A DNA stretch of 64,000 nt from Symbiodinium sp. CCMP2592 (GCA_905221615.1 CAJNDT010003846.1:616280-680279); one strand, 5' to 3'; numbered from the stretch's first letter, positions 49,998 through 62,218 are shown. The notes: generated by a model not told the origin, from the sequence alone. Made by a program: numbers and translations.

Positions 49998-50417
49998 GGT
50001 TGCAAAATTCATGTCAATGCACATCAAAAATTGCAACTTTACCTCGCGTTCGAACACTCGACCACGCCAATCCCTGTGAAGGGTTGCAAAATTCATCTCA
50101 ATGCACATCAAAAAATGCAACTTTGCCTCGCGTTCGAACACTCGACCACGCCAATCCCTGTGAAGGGTTGCAAAATTCATCTCAATGCACATAAAAAATT
50201 GCAACTTTACCCTGCGTTCGAACACTCGACCACGCCAATCCCGGTGAAGGGTTGCAAAATTCATTTCAATGCACATCAAAAAATGCAACTTTACCTAGCG
50301 TTCGTGCATTCGACCATGCCAATCCCTGTGAAGGGTTGCAAAATGCCAATCCTTGTGAAGGGTTGCAAAATGCAGCTCAATGCACCCAAACCCTGTGAAG
50401 GGTTGCGCGGCGCCCGC
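49998..50417. repeat. 84-bp minisatellite
   Basis: Units beginning GGTTGCAAAATTCA start at 49998, 50082, 50166, 50250 and 50334: exactly 84 bp apart. The last units are truncated. The period is a multiple of three, so frames stay open on both strands (28-residue repeats), which I regard as incidental. Confidence 0.9.
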
Positions 50418-51073
50418 AAAATGTGTAACTTTACCTCGCGTTTGAACGCCCGAGGATGCGGCCCTGCAAGGCAATGCAACACGGCCAAGCAAACCACAAA
50501 AAAAAAAATGACCAACAAAAAAAAAAATCACAAACTAATTCCAGACCCACCCTAATTTTGACAACCACCCATTTAGGGTTTTCAGGCTGAGGGTATCTCT
50601 AGCTAAGGCTTCAAGGGAGGTTTTGGGTTTAGAGTGTTAGAGGTGCAGGATTCAGGGCTTTCTGGCTTTAGGGCTTTAGGCTTGGGCTTTGGGGTTTATT
50701 TAGGGCTTGAGGGTTGAGGGCCGTTGGTGGTTCAGAGGTTGTGTTGGGTTTTCGGTTCGCGCATTTTTCTGCTCCTGAAGAGTATTCAGAAGGTTTCCTC
50801 AAACCCTAAACCTTATCTAGACTTCTAAACCCTATTTGAAACCCAAGCTCTGAACCCCAAACTGTCACAGTGGCTCGCGGTGCTTTGGGTTCGGAACCTT
50901 CGAAGCTGAGTCGGAAGCCACGGACCTGCCCCCAAAAAACACCAAGGATACCAGCTAAATAGGGCTTAGGCTTTCGGGTTTACGAAAGGCCTTGGGTCCA
51001 GTGTTTCGGGTTCAGATCAGTGTCCCTAAGCCCTAAACCCCAAAACCCGGGAGAAGAGGAGTTCAAAAAAAAG
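50418..51073. other. Degenerate telomere-like and unique sequence
   Basis: Scattered TTTAGGG, TTAGGGC and GGGTTT motifs; no gene. Confidence 0.5.
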
Positions 51074-51148
51074 AACCCTAAACCCTAAACCCTAAACCTT
51101 AAACCCTGAACCCTAAACCCAAAACCCTAAACCCTAAACCCTAAACCC
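51074..51148. repeat. Interstitial CCCTAAA array
   Basis: About ten mostly perfect CCCTAAA units with single variants (CCTTAAA, CCCTGAA, CCCAAAA). Confidence 0.9.
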
Positions 51149-51848
51149 CGCTAGTGCTTCGGGCCCCAGGAGACGAGCTACCAGACGGTTGCTACCAGGG
51201 CGGACCCTCACCACTTTCCCAACTACATCGACGTGAAGGATTCGGACCACTACAAGGACCGAGTTTGGGGGTCTACGGTTTAGGGTTTAGAGGTTCGGTT
51301 TCAGGGCAGCTTTTGTCAAAGCGCCGGTCGCTGGTCTTTTTCTTACAGGTTTTCAGGGCTTGGTACGTCCGCATAGGCTCCTAGAGCATCAAGAAACTTG
51401 ACCCCGAAGCCCAAAAACACCAAGAAACCGACAGCCTTAAACCCTAAAGGCTTAAACCTGCCTGGGCCTGGACTGAGGCGGGCCGGGGAAGCCGAGGGAG
51501 TGTTGTTTACTTTGGGGGTTCAGGGGTTTTAGGGTGTAGGGGTTTAAGCCGGGAAGCAAGGAGGGTTTATGGTTTTTGGGTATAGGACCTTCAGCCAACG
51601 AGGGAAGTCTAGTGTTGAAGGGCGTAAAGTTTCGGACCAAATCCATTAAAGTTGAACTTGAGCATCGAAGACTCCCCCTTTCAAAGCAAAACGCCCTCAA
51701 CAAAAACCTTGAAGTTCTCGCCCCAAAAGAGGACCATCGCAGGCGCAACTGCCACTGCGATCCCGACCGTTGGGCCCGGGCCTTATTGGATATAACTGAA
51801 GTTAAGGGAGGCTCAGGCCGGTACTGTGGGAAGGAATGACTAGTAGTG

Positions 51849-51935
51849 GTCTTCTTTGGGATCTTCAGGGTTCCTTTAAGGATCTTTAGGGCTCCTTTAA
51901 GGGATCTTTAGGGCTCCTTTTAGGGATCTTCCGGC
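51849..51935. repeat. 22-bp dispersed repeat, GGGATCTTTAGGGCTCCTTTAA variant
   Basis: About four units of the family seen at 52895-53066, here with TTTAGGGCTCC in place of TATAGGGTTCC. Confidence 0.7.
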
Positions 51936-52599
51936 TCGGAGGGGGCTTGGACATCCCTCTCTCTATCGCTCTTCTTCTCTCTCTTGCTTGCTGTTGTTGT
52001 TCCTTTCTTTCCCGGGATTGTGTCGAGATCATCTCTTGTAGCAAGGTCATGACTGATAGAGCCATATTTGTGGGCACAAGGGTGAGGCGAGAGCCAGAAA
52101 CCCTAAACTCGAAGTGCAAAAACCCCTAAATGCCCGAAAACCCAAAACCCCAAACCGCAAGAACTGACCGTAGGCCGTCACGCCTACACGTTAATCTAGA
52201 GGCAGGACTATTTTGGGAAGAATTGCAAATATGATTCCTAAGGGCTCCTTATTGAAACAGCTGCGACAGTATACAGCAAAACCCTGGGAATAATTGGAAA
52301 TAGTATTCCCCAGGATTCCCTAATGTAACCTTACTCAAGCATACCACAAAAGCACTCTTCTATGTCTCAAGGCGCTGAAGGCCTCGGTGTATTTTTGCCA
52401 AGTCTTGCTACCAATCCCTGAATGCCAACCTATAAAAATATGGTACAATGGGATCTATTTTCATATTATGTTATGAGATGATATAAGATGGTATACACAA
52501 TATTGTGTAAGTACAGTAGAGTGTAGTAAATTCGGAAGAGCTTAGTACAGCATGACAATATGACACAGTACGAATGTTATAACATAGTCGAGTATAGTT

Positions 52600-52799
52600 T
52601 AAACCCTAAACCCCAAACCCCAAACCCCAAAGCCTAAACCCCAAACCTTAAACCCCAAACCCTAAACCCTAAACCCCAAAGCCTAAACCCCAAACCCTAA
52701 ACCCCAAACCTTGAACCCTAAACCCTAAACCCTAAACCCCAAACCTTAAACCCCAAACCCTAAACCCTAAACCCCAAACCTTAAACCCTAGACCCCAAA
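52600..52799. repeat. Interstitial CCCTAAA/CCCCAAA array
   Basis: Longest telomere-like array in the window, about 28 units of CCCTAAA, CCCCAAA and CCTTAAA. Confidence 0.9.
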
Positions 52800-52894
52800 G
52801 TCCCAAGTCGAACTCCTACCTCGAACCAGCCGGGGCCCTGAACCTCCCAAGGCTTCGGATGACGCTTGAAGCGCGCAGAGCACCACACCCTCAA

Positions 52895-53066
52895 CCTTAA
52901 AGGGATCTATAGGGTTCCTTAGAGGGATCTATAGGGTTCCTTAAAGGGATCTATAGGGTTCCTTAAAGGGATCTATAGGGTTCCTTAAAGGGATCTATAG
53001 GGTTCCTTAGAGGGATCTATAGGGCTCCTTAGAGGGATCTAGAGGGTTCCTTAAAGTGATCTATGG
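52895..53066. repeat. 22-bp tandem repeat AGGGATCTATAGGGTTCCTTAA
   Basis: Seven to eight units with few changes. The reverse-complement family (TAGATCCCTTTAAGGAACCCTA) recurs at 58660-58715 and 59190-59265, and a variant at ~57825-57885. Confidence 0.9.
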
Positions 53067-53078
53067 GGTTTAGGGTTT

Positions 53079-53200
53079 ACCTGGAGGGGCAGGGCACTTA
53101 GCAAGTAGGTTCTAACTAGGGTTATAATTGGGGTAACTCCATTTAGGATACTTATAACTCTACTTTAAACCTACTTACTAAGTCCCCTGCCCCTCCAAGT
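53079..53200. mobile_element. MITE family 2 copy
   Basis: 122-bp palindromic repeat: CTGGAGGGGCAGGG...CTTAGCAAGTAGG at the left is inverted at the right as CCTACTTACTAAGTCCCCTG then CCCCTCCAAG. The core contains GTTATAATTGGGGTAACTCC. Confidence 0.75.
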
Positions 53201-54170
53201 AGGGTAAACTCTAGCCTAAGAACAGAAGCCCTAACCCGCACCTCGACCCTACTAAACCCGACACCTGTTGAATGCAGAAATTCCAACACTAAATGGAAGC
53301 CTACACCTTGAAGAGCGACTCTGAATACCATGGACAGGTATCCTCCCTGTTTGATGGCGATTGTACTTTCTGACAGATACATCGTCCCCTTATTGTTCAG
53401 ATGAGTCTACGATAATATGTTTCAGTCACCAAGCATCCGTGCGACCATAAAACTCCTATATAAGCCCGTTGAGGCAAATTAAGTGAACACTAAACGAAAC
53501 CCTTTGATAGAACCCTATACCCCGCCCTTTGCAGCGCAGGTACCCTGTTTATAACAGAACCGTATAGGTACCATTTGAGCGAGACCTCAAACAGAGCACT
53601 ACTGAGCTTTAAATCCCTTAGGTATCTCCGAAGCACAGGTCGTTGACCCCAAGTTGCGTGATGCAGTTCCGGATGCGAAGGTGTCGGGAAGCTGGGGGAG
53701 GGTTTAGGGTTTAGTGCCTACAGCATTTAGTGCTTTCAGGTTTGCGGGTTTATCGTTGTCCACGGAATGGGATGTTCTTTTGTTTACGGCTTCTGCAAGC
53801 GCATATACTCAGCCCTTACACTCCAAGCTCTTCCCCGACTCCTGGCCCCCCCCCCATCCCTAAACCCTAAACTGACCCTGGACCCAAGCCCCGAAACCGA
53901 CACCCTCAAACCAGTCGAGTTAAGGGTTCAAAGAAAGTCCGGGTTTTAAGGAGACATAGCAAAAAGTAGACATCGTATCAACTGTCTTCCCTGTGTAACT
54001 ATAGTATCACATATTCTTAGAGGGTTCGTTTTTTTAAATAATCTTTTTTGTTGGGCGGTTCGACGGGTGTTTTTAGGACGAGGGGAACCTTAGTTATTGG
54101 AGTCAGCTGGCAGAGTTGGGTTTGGGTTCCCATACACTTTTGCATCAGCTTGGTAACCTTACAGGGAACT

Positions 54171-54255
54171 CCAGAAAGTTGGAACATGGTTTCAGGGTAG
54201 GATACCCTATAATTTACCATAAAGGCTTTAGGATAACCATATTCCAACTTTCTGG
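54171..54255. mobile_element. Family 4 palindromic repeat, copy 1
   Basis: 85 bp from CCAGAAAGTTGGAAC to TTCCAACTTTCTGG. The same 85 bp occurs in the opposite orientation at 57446-57530, with shared flanks (ACAGGGAACT on one side, CTTTTAC on the other), so the true unit may be about 100 bp. Confidence 0.8.
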
Positions 54256-54558
54256 CTTTTACTGTACTATCTACCTCGAACCACCAAAACCTAGCTTTTG
54301 GTAAGGTCCTCACACATTCTGTATTCGGGCTCGTCATAAGAAAATACACACCCAGTAAGTTATGGTAGCTAGGACCCAGAGTAGGCCCTTATTTCCTTTT
54401 TTAGGGTTTAGGTTCCCTTATAAGCCCCCTTAAACCAAAAAGGGCACCTTTTTTTTCCTAGGTTACTCTTGGGACTTAGTAGTTTAAGGTAAGTCCAATG
54501 ATCGATCCGGTAAGCGCCGCTCCACAGCCTTCACGCATGTAAACCATAAGCACTACAC

Positions 54559-54970
54559 GGGAGTTTCCGAATGTTCGGGGTACTGGTACCTTAAATTTGG
54601 GGTCCTTCTAATTGGTGAATGGTCTCAGCCTCCCAACGTTTTTTCCTTTCAAGATCATGTCACGACGGAGGACATGTGAACTATAGGCCTGCAAGCTCCT
54701 TTAACAGCAGTATAGTCCTAAACCCGTCGCATGCCGTAGGCATGTAAAGGTAGGACTGCACTAGCTTTGACTTTCACTTCGTGTCTGTGTGTGGTGAGAA
54801 GGTAGGACTGTCCGTGCATTGTCCGTGAGCCCCTTCTGAGCTGCACAAATCGAGAAGTATGCCAACGACAAGGTTTTTCTGGAAGCTTTCTGTAGTGAAA
54901 GCCTTTCAATAATAATAAGTGTTCAACTATGTAGGGTATTATACTAGGGCCGCCTATTTGCGGAACTCCC
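54559..54970. mobile_element. MITE family 1 copy, interrupted
   Basis: GGGAGTTTCCGA and GGTACCTTAAATTTGGGGTCC at the left, TAGGGTATTATACTAGGGCC and CGGAACTCCC at the right; about 300 bp of other sequence separates the halves. Confidence 0.45.
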
Positions 54971-55298
54971 CCATACAAACACTGGACTATCATGATGGTT
55001 CCCTGCAACTTGCATCCTTTTAAAAAGACAGGGTCTCCCCAGCAAGGTATGAATACATAAGAAATAGTATCCTCTTGTACCCCCCCATTACAATGAGGGA
55101 TCAACACCGATCGAACAAAAGGTAAGGCCCCCATATGTTTCACATTGCAATGATGAAGTCCGACCTCATTGGTCTTTCTCTTCGCAACATTTGGAATTTT
55201 GGGATTTCGGTTGTAGTCACAACCTGGGACTTTTTAATGTGCCACTCAATATACCAATGTGACAGCATTTACTCAACCAGTCAGTCAACGGAACAAGT

Positions 55299-55490
55299 GT
55301 GATTATCATCATCACCGTCATCGTCGTCATCATCATCATCGGCATCATGGTTGTCATCGCTACAGTCATCATGACCTGCATGATCATGATGAGGATGACG
55401 GTCATCCTGGCGGACATGGACATCTTCATCATCGCCATGGTCATCATTGCCATCGGCTGTCATCATCATCATCCTCGTCGTTGTCGTTAC
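55299..55490. repeat. Degenerate (CAT/ATC)n simple repeat
   Basis: Trinucleotide-like CATCAT/GTCATC sequence; the Met/Asp/His-rich open frames on both strands are its translations. Confidence 0.9.
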
Positions 55491-55975
55491 AGTCCCAGTG
55501 TTCGGCTCTAGCAACTCTGTTCCAGCAGGTTGTTGTACTCCGAACGTACAGGTCGAGTCGTTCCTGCGCGCGGAGCGGGGCGAAACGAGGATCCTTCTGT
55601 GCCTTTAGGGCTGGGGGGTGTCATTTACGGGTCTGTGTTGTTTATATTGAAGTCCAGGTTTATGGTAGATAACCAGCATAAAAGATCTTGCTAAGGGGTT
55701 CTCTTTAGGGCCTGGGTTAAGGTGAATGTTACAGGGCTTTAGACAGTCAAGGGTCCGGAAGCCGCAGAAATGCTTTTGAGAGCGGCGCTTGTGGAAGAGC
55801 CATGGTTCCAGGGTTCCCGAAAAAGTGCTCATGCTGAGGGCTTATTCAAAGGATTCTAGAAAATCTCAAACCTAAACTGTCACACGAGGGGCTTGAATAA
55901 TATGTCATATTATGCCCTTATCGTCCCGCCAGAGTAAAAAATAGTAGAACCCCCCCAAACACCACAGGACCCCAT

Positions 55976-56075
55976 GTAGGAGCCTGATCAGAAAACCTTG
56001 GCCCTCTAACCCTAAAACGTCAGGGATCATAGAAAGAACCCCAGTAAAACCAGGGTTTGTTAATCAGGTTCCCAT
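55976..56075. mobile_element. MITE family 3 copy (diverged)
   Basis: GTAGGAGCCTGATCAGAAAACC at the left, inverted at the right as GGTTTGTTAATCAGGTTCCCAT. Confidence 0.6.
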
Positions 56076-57254
56076 GTTAGACTCCGACCATGACGCCCCT
56101 AAACCTCAAATCTTCCCAGTCCCAGTCTCAGGCTGTTGGTGCTTTTGTTTCGGAGGTTTGGGTTTAAGGCGTGAAGCCTTTGGGTGTCGGCAGAGATGGG
56201 GCTTCTAATACGGCTTAGGGTTTAGGGCGTAGGGTTTAGGCTTTAAGGTTTATTGCAATTTGGGGTCTTTGGGGTTTAGGGTCAGGTGTTGTTTGGGGTT
56301 TGGGGTTTTGCTGATGGGTTTTTGAAAATGTTGGGTTTCAGACATTTTCAGAAAATTGTAACCCCCTGATGAACAAAGCCCTGACTTTTTTTTAATGTTG
56401 GATCCGCAAAGGTCATGGGACTGCTCTCTTTTGTTTGTACGGCTCATGCAAAGAGCCAGGACCTACCCCGACCCGGAGATCTTGAACATCCTCTTCAGCG
56501 ACGAGGTTCCTAGTCGAAGACAGACGGCCCTAATCACCCACATCCTTAGCCCTAGTCCCATGACATGAAGTCCTCGGACCCTAAACCCCAAACCCAGGGC
56601 CCTGAACCCAAGACCCCAAACGCTAGAGGCTAAGGCTTTCGGGCTTCAGGGTTTAGGGTTGGGGGGGCTCGTTGAGCTGCTTTAGGAGCCTGTATCATTG
56701 GTGAGCACTCCTTCGGATTCATGAATACAGTATGGTATAGCATATGGAGCACAAGCCTAATTCTGTTTCTTCAGGCCCGTGTTGCGTGTAGATCTTGGAG
56801 AGATCCTAGATATTTTCGGTAGTGTTCTCTAATTACTGTTGGGCTCTGCGGGTGTTTCAGTATCTGAACTGAACTTAGACTACTTTCAAAATATTGAAAT
56901 TTTAGCTGCTTCTTGGCGATTATAGGAACCATTTGATTGAAAAAAAAGTACCCTAAGTTGTCAGGTGCAATTTGTGTGGGGCCTAGGGATTGTTACTCTA
57001 GGACCGGCCTCCTGGCGTTCGCAACCAAAGCCCTCAAAGCATCACCGCGAAACCACCAAACAATAAAGCACCCAAAAGCCTGAAGCCAAACTTCAACACC
57101 ACCTAACTACTGACTAACTCGCGGAGTGCCGATTTTCGGTGGTTACCCCTAAACCCTTAACCCTAAACGTGTTAAACCACGAAAAGCAAACTGAACCCTT
57201 TTGCCACTCACTAGCGGAGGGCTAAGAATTTCCGGTGTTACACTTTGTGTATGA

Positions 57255-57358
57255 GGGAGTTTCCGAAAATTAGGGGTACCTTACCTTGGAGTATTTATAA
57301 CAAGTATCCTAGACTATTTCGGGTCCTACATCAGGATCCCCTATTATCGGAAACTCCC
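57255..57358. mobile_element. MITE family 1 copy with 4-bp target duplication
   Basis: 104 bp with perfect 12-bp TIRs GGGAGTTTCCGA / TCGGAAACTCCC, flanked on both sides by ATGA (57251-57254 and 57359-57362). Confidence 0.8.
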
Positions 57359-57445
57359 ATGAGGCTCGGGTTTAGAGCTTTGCTGGGTTTCGACTCAGGG
57401 CTTCAGGGCTTAAGGGGTTCTGGGAGTTTGGGGTTAAGGTAAAAG

Positions 57446-57530
57446 CCAGAAAGTTGGAATATGATTATCCTAACCCTTCTATGGTAAATTATAGGGTATC
57501 CTACCATGAAACCATATTCCAACTTTCTGG
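57446..57530. mobile_element. Family 4 palindromic repeat, copy 2 (inverted)
   Basis: Reverse-complement orientation relative to 54171-54255, with nearly identical sequence. Confidence 0.8.
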
Positions 57531-58087
57531 AGTTCCCTGTCGGAGTTGGAGTCTAGGGTTTAGGGTCCAGGCCTGGGCTTTAATTAAGGCCTACACCCTC
57601 GAGCCTAAACCCTAACCCTAAGCTATGCGCCCTAAACAAATCCTCGACCCAAAAAGCCCTAGAAATCCCAGGTCAAAATCCCGAACCCTAGAAATCCCAG
57701 GTCAAGCCCAAGAGGGAGAATTTCAAGGAGCTGAACGTGGACTTCTCCTGCTTAGACCTGCCGGTTCAGGCAGCGAGCCTCCGAAACTGTATACTGTAGG
57801 GGCCTTAATGAGGGTTCCTAGGGTTCCTTTGAAGGGATCCTTAAAGGGCTCCTTCAAGGGATCCTTAAAGGGATCTATAAGGAGGGTAATGGCGGTAATG
57901 GGACTTAGAAAGTAAGGTTCCTGTAAAAGGGTTCATAAGGGTTACTATAAGGGAAACTATGGGGGTACTACAATGTAGGGGCCTTAATAGTTAGAATAAG
58001 GTTTGGGAGTATCTTACACTGTACGTGTCCTAAGGAACCCCCAAAACCCTGTTCTAATCACTAAACTAAACCACTACATTAGTCAGT

Positions 58088-58185
58088 GTAGGAACCTGAT
58101 TAAGAAACCTTGGGTCTTTATTGTGGTTCTATTTAAATATAAATATTGGAGTCATCGGGCCAGGGTTTCTTAATCAGGTTCCTAC
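58088..58185. mobile_element. MITE family 3 copy
   Basis: 98 bp with TIRs GTAGGAACCTGATTAAGAAA / TTTCTTAATCAGGTTCCTAC and an AT-rich centre. Confidence 0.8.
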
Positions 58186-58280
58186 TTTAGGGCAACTTTT
58201 TCGGGTTTGGAGTTCAATTGGGGTTTGTTCCCATGGGTAGGCCCAAGGTCTGCGGTGTAGTTGTACCTTGCTACTTCTGG

Positions 58281-58299
58281 CCCCCCCCCCCCCCCCCCC
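58281..58299. repeat. Poly-C run
   Basis: 19 C. A similar run lies at about 58733-58750. Confidence 0.95.
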
Positions 58300-58659
58300 G
58301 CGCCTTTTGGGCCCACAACAGGGCAAAATCCTAGACCCCAAAGCCCCAAAACCCGCACACCGAACCCTCGCCCGGCTCAACACCCCCGAATCTCCATTTG
58401 GGGTCGTTCTCGAAATTAGGGTGCCATACTAGGGATCTACAGTAAATACTATGGTTTCCTTACAATGGTAACTCACATTCAATTCCTGAACAGAAACCAG
58501 AATCTTCAGCTGCCCCATCTCAAGCCCTTGTAAAGTCGTCACAGGCAGCTGAGAAACTCTTGAAGAAGCGGGGTCTTTTGAGATTCTTCAACACCTTGAT
58601 TACATTGGATGGGGCCTTCTTGCTTTTCTTTCAAGATGTCTTTTGCCAAACCCTAAACC

Positions 58660-58715
58660 CTAGATCCCTTTAAGGAACCCTATAGATCCCTTTAAGGAGC
58701 CCTATAGATCCCAAA
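58660..58715. repeat. 22-bp dispersed repeat, reverse orientation
   Basis: TAGATCCCTTTAAGGAACCC and TAGATCCCTTTAAGGAGCCC units. Confidence 0.8.
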
Positions 58716-59044
58716 CCCTAAACCCTAGATCCACCCCCCCCCCCCCCCCCACGCCCCAATTCCAAACCCTGAAGCCGAGCCCCGAGCCCTCAACCCTAAG
58801 CCTTAGCCTAATACACACCAAGTCCATAAGCCCTACCTGGACCCTAAGGAACCCACCTTTTTTAGGGTTCCCTCATATGATTTCTTTATATAAGTCTGTA
58901 AAAAGGTAGGTTACGTGGGGTTAAGGTAAACCCTGAACTTATCAACCTTCAGCCCTACAAACCGTGAGCCTTGAACCCCAAACCTTATCATTGATCCCTG
59001 TAAAGGAGCCCTTCCAGATCCTTATAAAGGAACTATAAACCCTC

Positions 59045-59166
59045 CTTGGAGTGGCAGGGGACGGAGTACGTATGGTTATAAGTAGAGTTATAAGTACCCT
59101 CAATGGAGTTACCCCAATCATAACCCCACTTATAACCCTACTTACTAAGTCCCCTGCCCCTCCAAG
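59045..59166. mobile_element. MITE family 2 copy
   Basis: 122 bp with TIRs CTTGGAGTGGCAGGGGAC / GTCCCCTGCCCCTCCAAG; same length and layout as 53079-53200. Confidence 0.8.
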
Positions 59167-59189
59167 TAGACCCTACAACCCTAAACCCC

Positions 59190-59265
59190 ATAGATCCCGT
59201 TAAGGAACCCTATAGATCCCTGAAAGGAACCCTATAGATCCCTTCAAGGAGCTCTATAGATCCCA
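59190..59265. repeat. 22-bp dispersed repeat, reverse orientation
   Basis: Three units of TAGATCCC(G/T)TTAAGGAACCCTA type. Confidence 0.8.
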
Positions 59266-60048
59266 AATCCTAAACCCCGAACTTCAAGACTTCTCCTGTC
59301 CCTAGGAAGGTGGTCCCGTGCGGGGCCGACACAAATTCGTGGAGAGGACACTGGGGCTGGCATCCAGAAAGGGGTGGAAAAGAGGGTGCTATAAGGGACC
59401 TATAAACCCATAGGTAGAAACTCCAAAACCCTTTCAAAAGAGGAATATACAGTTAATATACATCTGAAAATCTGGTAGGAAGCTTAATAATAAGATTTAA
59501 GGGCTAGGGCTGTCATCCAGAAACCCACGAGACCTACTGCTTTCGAGGTATGGGGTTTAGGGTTTAGGGCAGTTTAGGGTTTATTTTGACCGATGCGAAC
59601 CCCATAGACCTGTGCACTTACCTGGGAGGGCGTTCTGCTCTTGCGAGCCCCAAAGAGGAGCCGGGATCCAGAAGCTTACTGGTTCAGGGTTATACCTTGC
59701 AGTGAAGAGGCCATACTCTGCTATTTTGTGGGGTTTGGGGTCGCGGGCGCGGTTTGCGAGTTCGGGCTCTTTGGTAGGGTTTAGCGCGCAGGGTTGAGAT
59801 TATGCTGGGCCTAGTACTCTTTGCTCAGGGTTTCCTGATGGAAGTTTAGAGCCAAACATGCCAGTCAACCCCATAAAGTTGGAAACCGGAGTCAGGCCAA
59901 ATAGTGTTGGGATTCCCCATAGACTACTCTCAAGGGTTGAGTCTATGGCGTTTTGGGGGCTTCTGTTGTAGACCTTAGTTTATCGTCTTCGGCATTGGGG
60001 GAGCTTGGGCTCTCCGGCTGAGGGGTTTCGACTGTAGTGTGTGGTAAT

Positions 60049-60124
60049 GTAGGAACCTGATTCAGAAACCCGGGGCCTATGAGAAGCCGAATAAAGGCTT
60101 ACGGTTTCTTAATCAGGTTCCTAC
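60049..60124. mobile_element. MITE family 3 copy, short
   Basis: 76 bp with TIRs GTAGGAACCTGATTCAGAAA / TTTCTTAATCAGGTTCCTAC. Confidence 0.8.
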
Positions 60125-61079
60125 ATACGTGTGGTATTCTTGCACTGGACGCATATATGGGAATGCAGCTGCCAGCACACCGCAGACAGTGTTCCGACGT
60201 AGACCTTTATAGTCTGAACTGGCATAGGATTCGGGTAGCCTTATGTACCCTTATGGTTCGGTGCTGGTGGGATTCGGGTTGGGTTGGGAAGGGGTCGGGG
60301 AGCGGGGACTTTTGTCTCCGGAGAACGGCTTCGCTCAGTTCTGGCGATCGCTTCCGAGCGATGGGCTTGAAGTGATGGAGTTAGACTGCTGCCGCTCGGT
60401 TTGGGCCATTGACACAGGTTTCTTCTATGCGATTTCATTGGTGCCGGCCGTTGAGAATGCCACCAACAAATTCCTGACGCCAGTGATGATGCCCTTCACC
60501 GAAGTTCTGAAGGGTGACCCTGACGAAAGCCTTGAAGACTTCTCAAGCTTGCCAAAAGCGCGACATCACAGTGGACTACCTTGGACGGCTACACTCTGGA
60601 CTTGTGCCGCTGTGGATAGTGGGGCCGCCAGCTAGAGCGGGCCATGCGCACAACGGCAACAAAAGGCCCGACAGTGAATCCCAAAGCCACTGAATTCCCA
60701 AGGTTCGACTTGATTCTGTAGTACATGACGAGAGCCTGTTTAACGAGCGGCATGAAAAAGGTGCCCAGGCTCAGGGATTAGGGCTATAGGGCCCTATAAG
60801 GGTGCAGGGGCAGTAGCAGACGGTGTCCGTTTGAACCAATGTTGGTAGGTCTTAGGCTTCAAGCCGGACACGAGGGGCTAAGAGCAAGTGGAGATTACCA
60901 GGAATATAGGGGAATGAAGACTTAGGAGTACCGTTCTTAGGGTGCCTGATCGTAATTTGCTCTAGAATCAACGCCATATAGGGTCTAGAATATTCATGCG
61001 GCCTGCTCCTAACGCTACTTACTCAAACTACGTCTCCCGCTCATCATCGGAGCTCGAAGACCTAAACGCAGAAGCAAAC

Positions 61080-61200
61080 AACCCTACACCCCAAACCCTA
61101 AACTCTACACCCTAAACCCCAAACCCTACACCCTAAAAACCCTAAACCCAAAGCCCCTAAACCCAAAACCCATTAACCCTTAAACCCTAAAACAATGCGC
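61080..61200. repeat. Interstitial CCCTAAA/CCCTACA array
   Basis: Degenerate units CCCTACACCCC, CCCTAAACTCTA and CCCTAAA. Confidence 0.8.
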
Positions 61201-62218
61201 CCTAAACCTTGAAAGGGAGCTACCACAGACGCCAGAAGCCCAAATCAAAGTTTTGGGTTTACAGGTTTTAGGATTTTGCTATAGGATTTAGGGTTTTGCG
61301 AGCTGCCCTATACTCTCAACCTCCTTCTCTTAGTTACGGAAGCCAGAGGCCCAAATCAGAGCCCGTCCAAGGAAGAACTTCATGCCAGAGCCGGTTCCTC
61401 CGAAGGCCTGGTTGTGGGTTTAGGGGGGCTTTAGGGTTTAGGTGTTAGGGGGGTTTAGGGGGGTTAGGAGGGTTTAGGGTTCAGGGACCCTGAACCCTAG
61501 AGGCATAGGGACGAGTAAGGGTTGGCGTCAATTTTTTGGGAGGGGCATCAAGTTTAGGGTTTAGGGCATACGCTTTTTGAAGATTCCCTTCACCCTAAGC
61601 CCCAAACCTTCCAAACCCTAAACTAAACCCTTAATCCTGTGATCGGCTTTCGCGTAGGGTTACGAGTCGACGGATTAGGGACGAGGACTTTCGGCTTGGG
61701 GAGTGATACGCGGTTTTCGGGTTTGAAGGTTTAGGGTTCAGGACATACTTTCATAGTCCCAATGTAATTGGACAGTTATTGTTGCTTCTATGACTAGCGC
61801 GACTGCTCCCACGACGACCAGAAGGGCGACAATGATATATCGATGCAGATGACATAAGATGGCTGAAGAAATACCAACAATATTCCTTATGGTTTCATTA
61901 TTCCTAATGTGAAAGTGGACGATGGTCATCAGCCAACAACGAGTTCTAGTCACAGGTAAAACAGGAACAAGTACTCCTGTCATTTTTCATGCATGCTTCT
62001 TGGTAATATAGAAGCCTGCATACTTACCATTGCTGTTCGCCCAGGGTTCCCTTTTCAAATGCATACTGTTTGTACTGTACTATACATCAAAGCCTATTCT
62101 GTTCTTATGAGCCCTATATGATTTCGACAATCTGGTGCCAGGAGGAAGAGGAGGCGGCAGAAGCAAGAAAGGGTTGGCTTCACGGCAGCAGCTGTGGCTT
62201 TGGGCTTTGGTCTTTTCA

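Noticed and set aside
50031-50555. 174-aa repeat protein on the plus strand
   Set aside because: It is the in-frame reading of the 84-bp minisatellite with a random tail; coding is not supported without transcript or selection evidence.
55217-55672. Met/Asp- and His-rich ORFs on both strands
   Set aside because: Translations of a CAT/ATC simple repeat.
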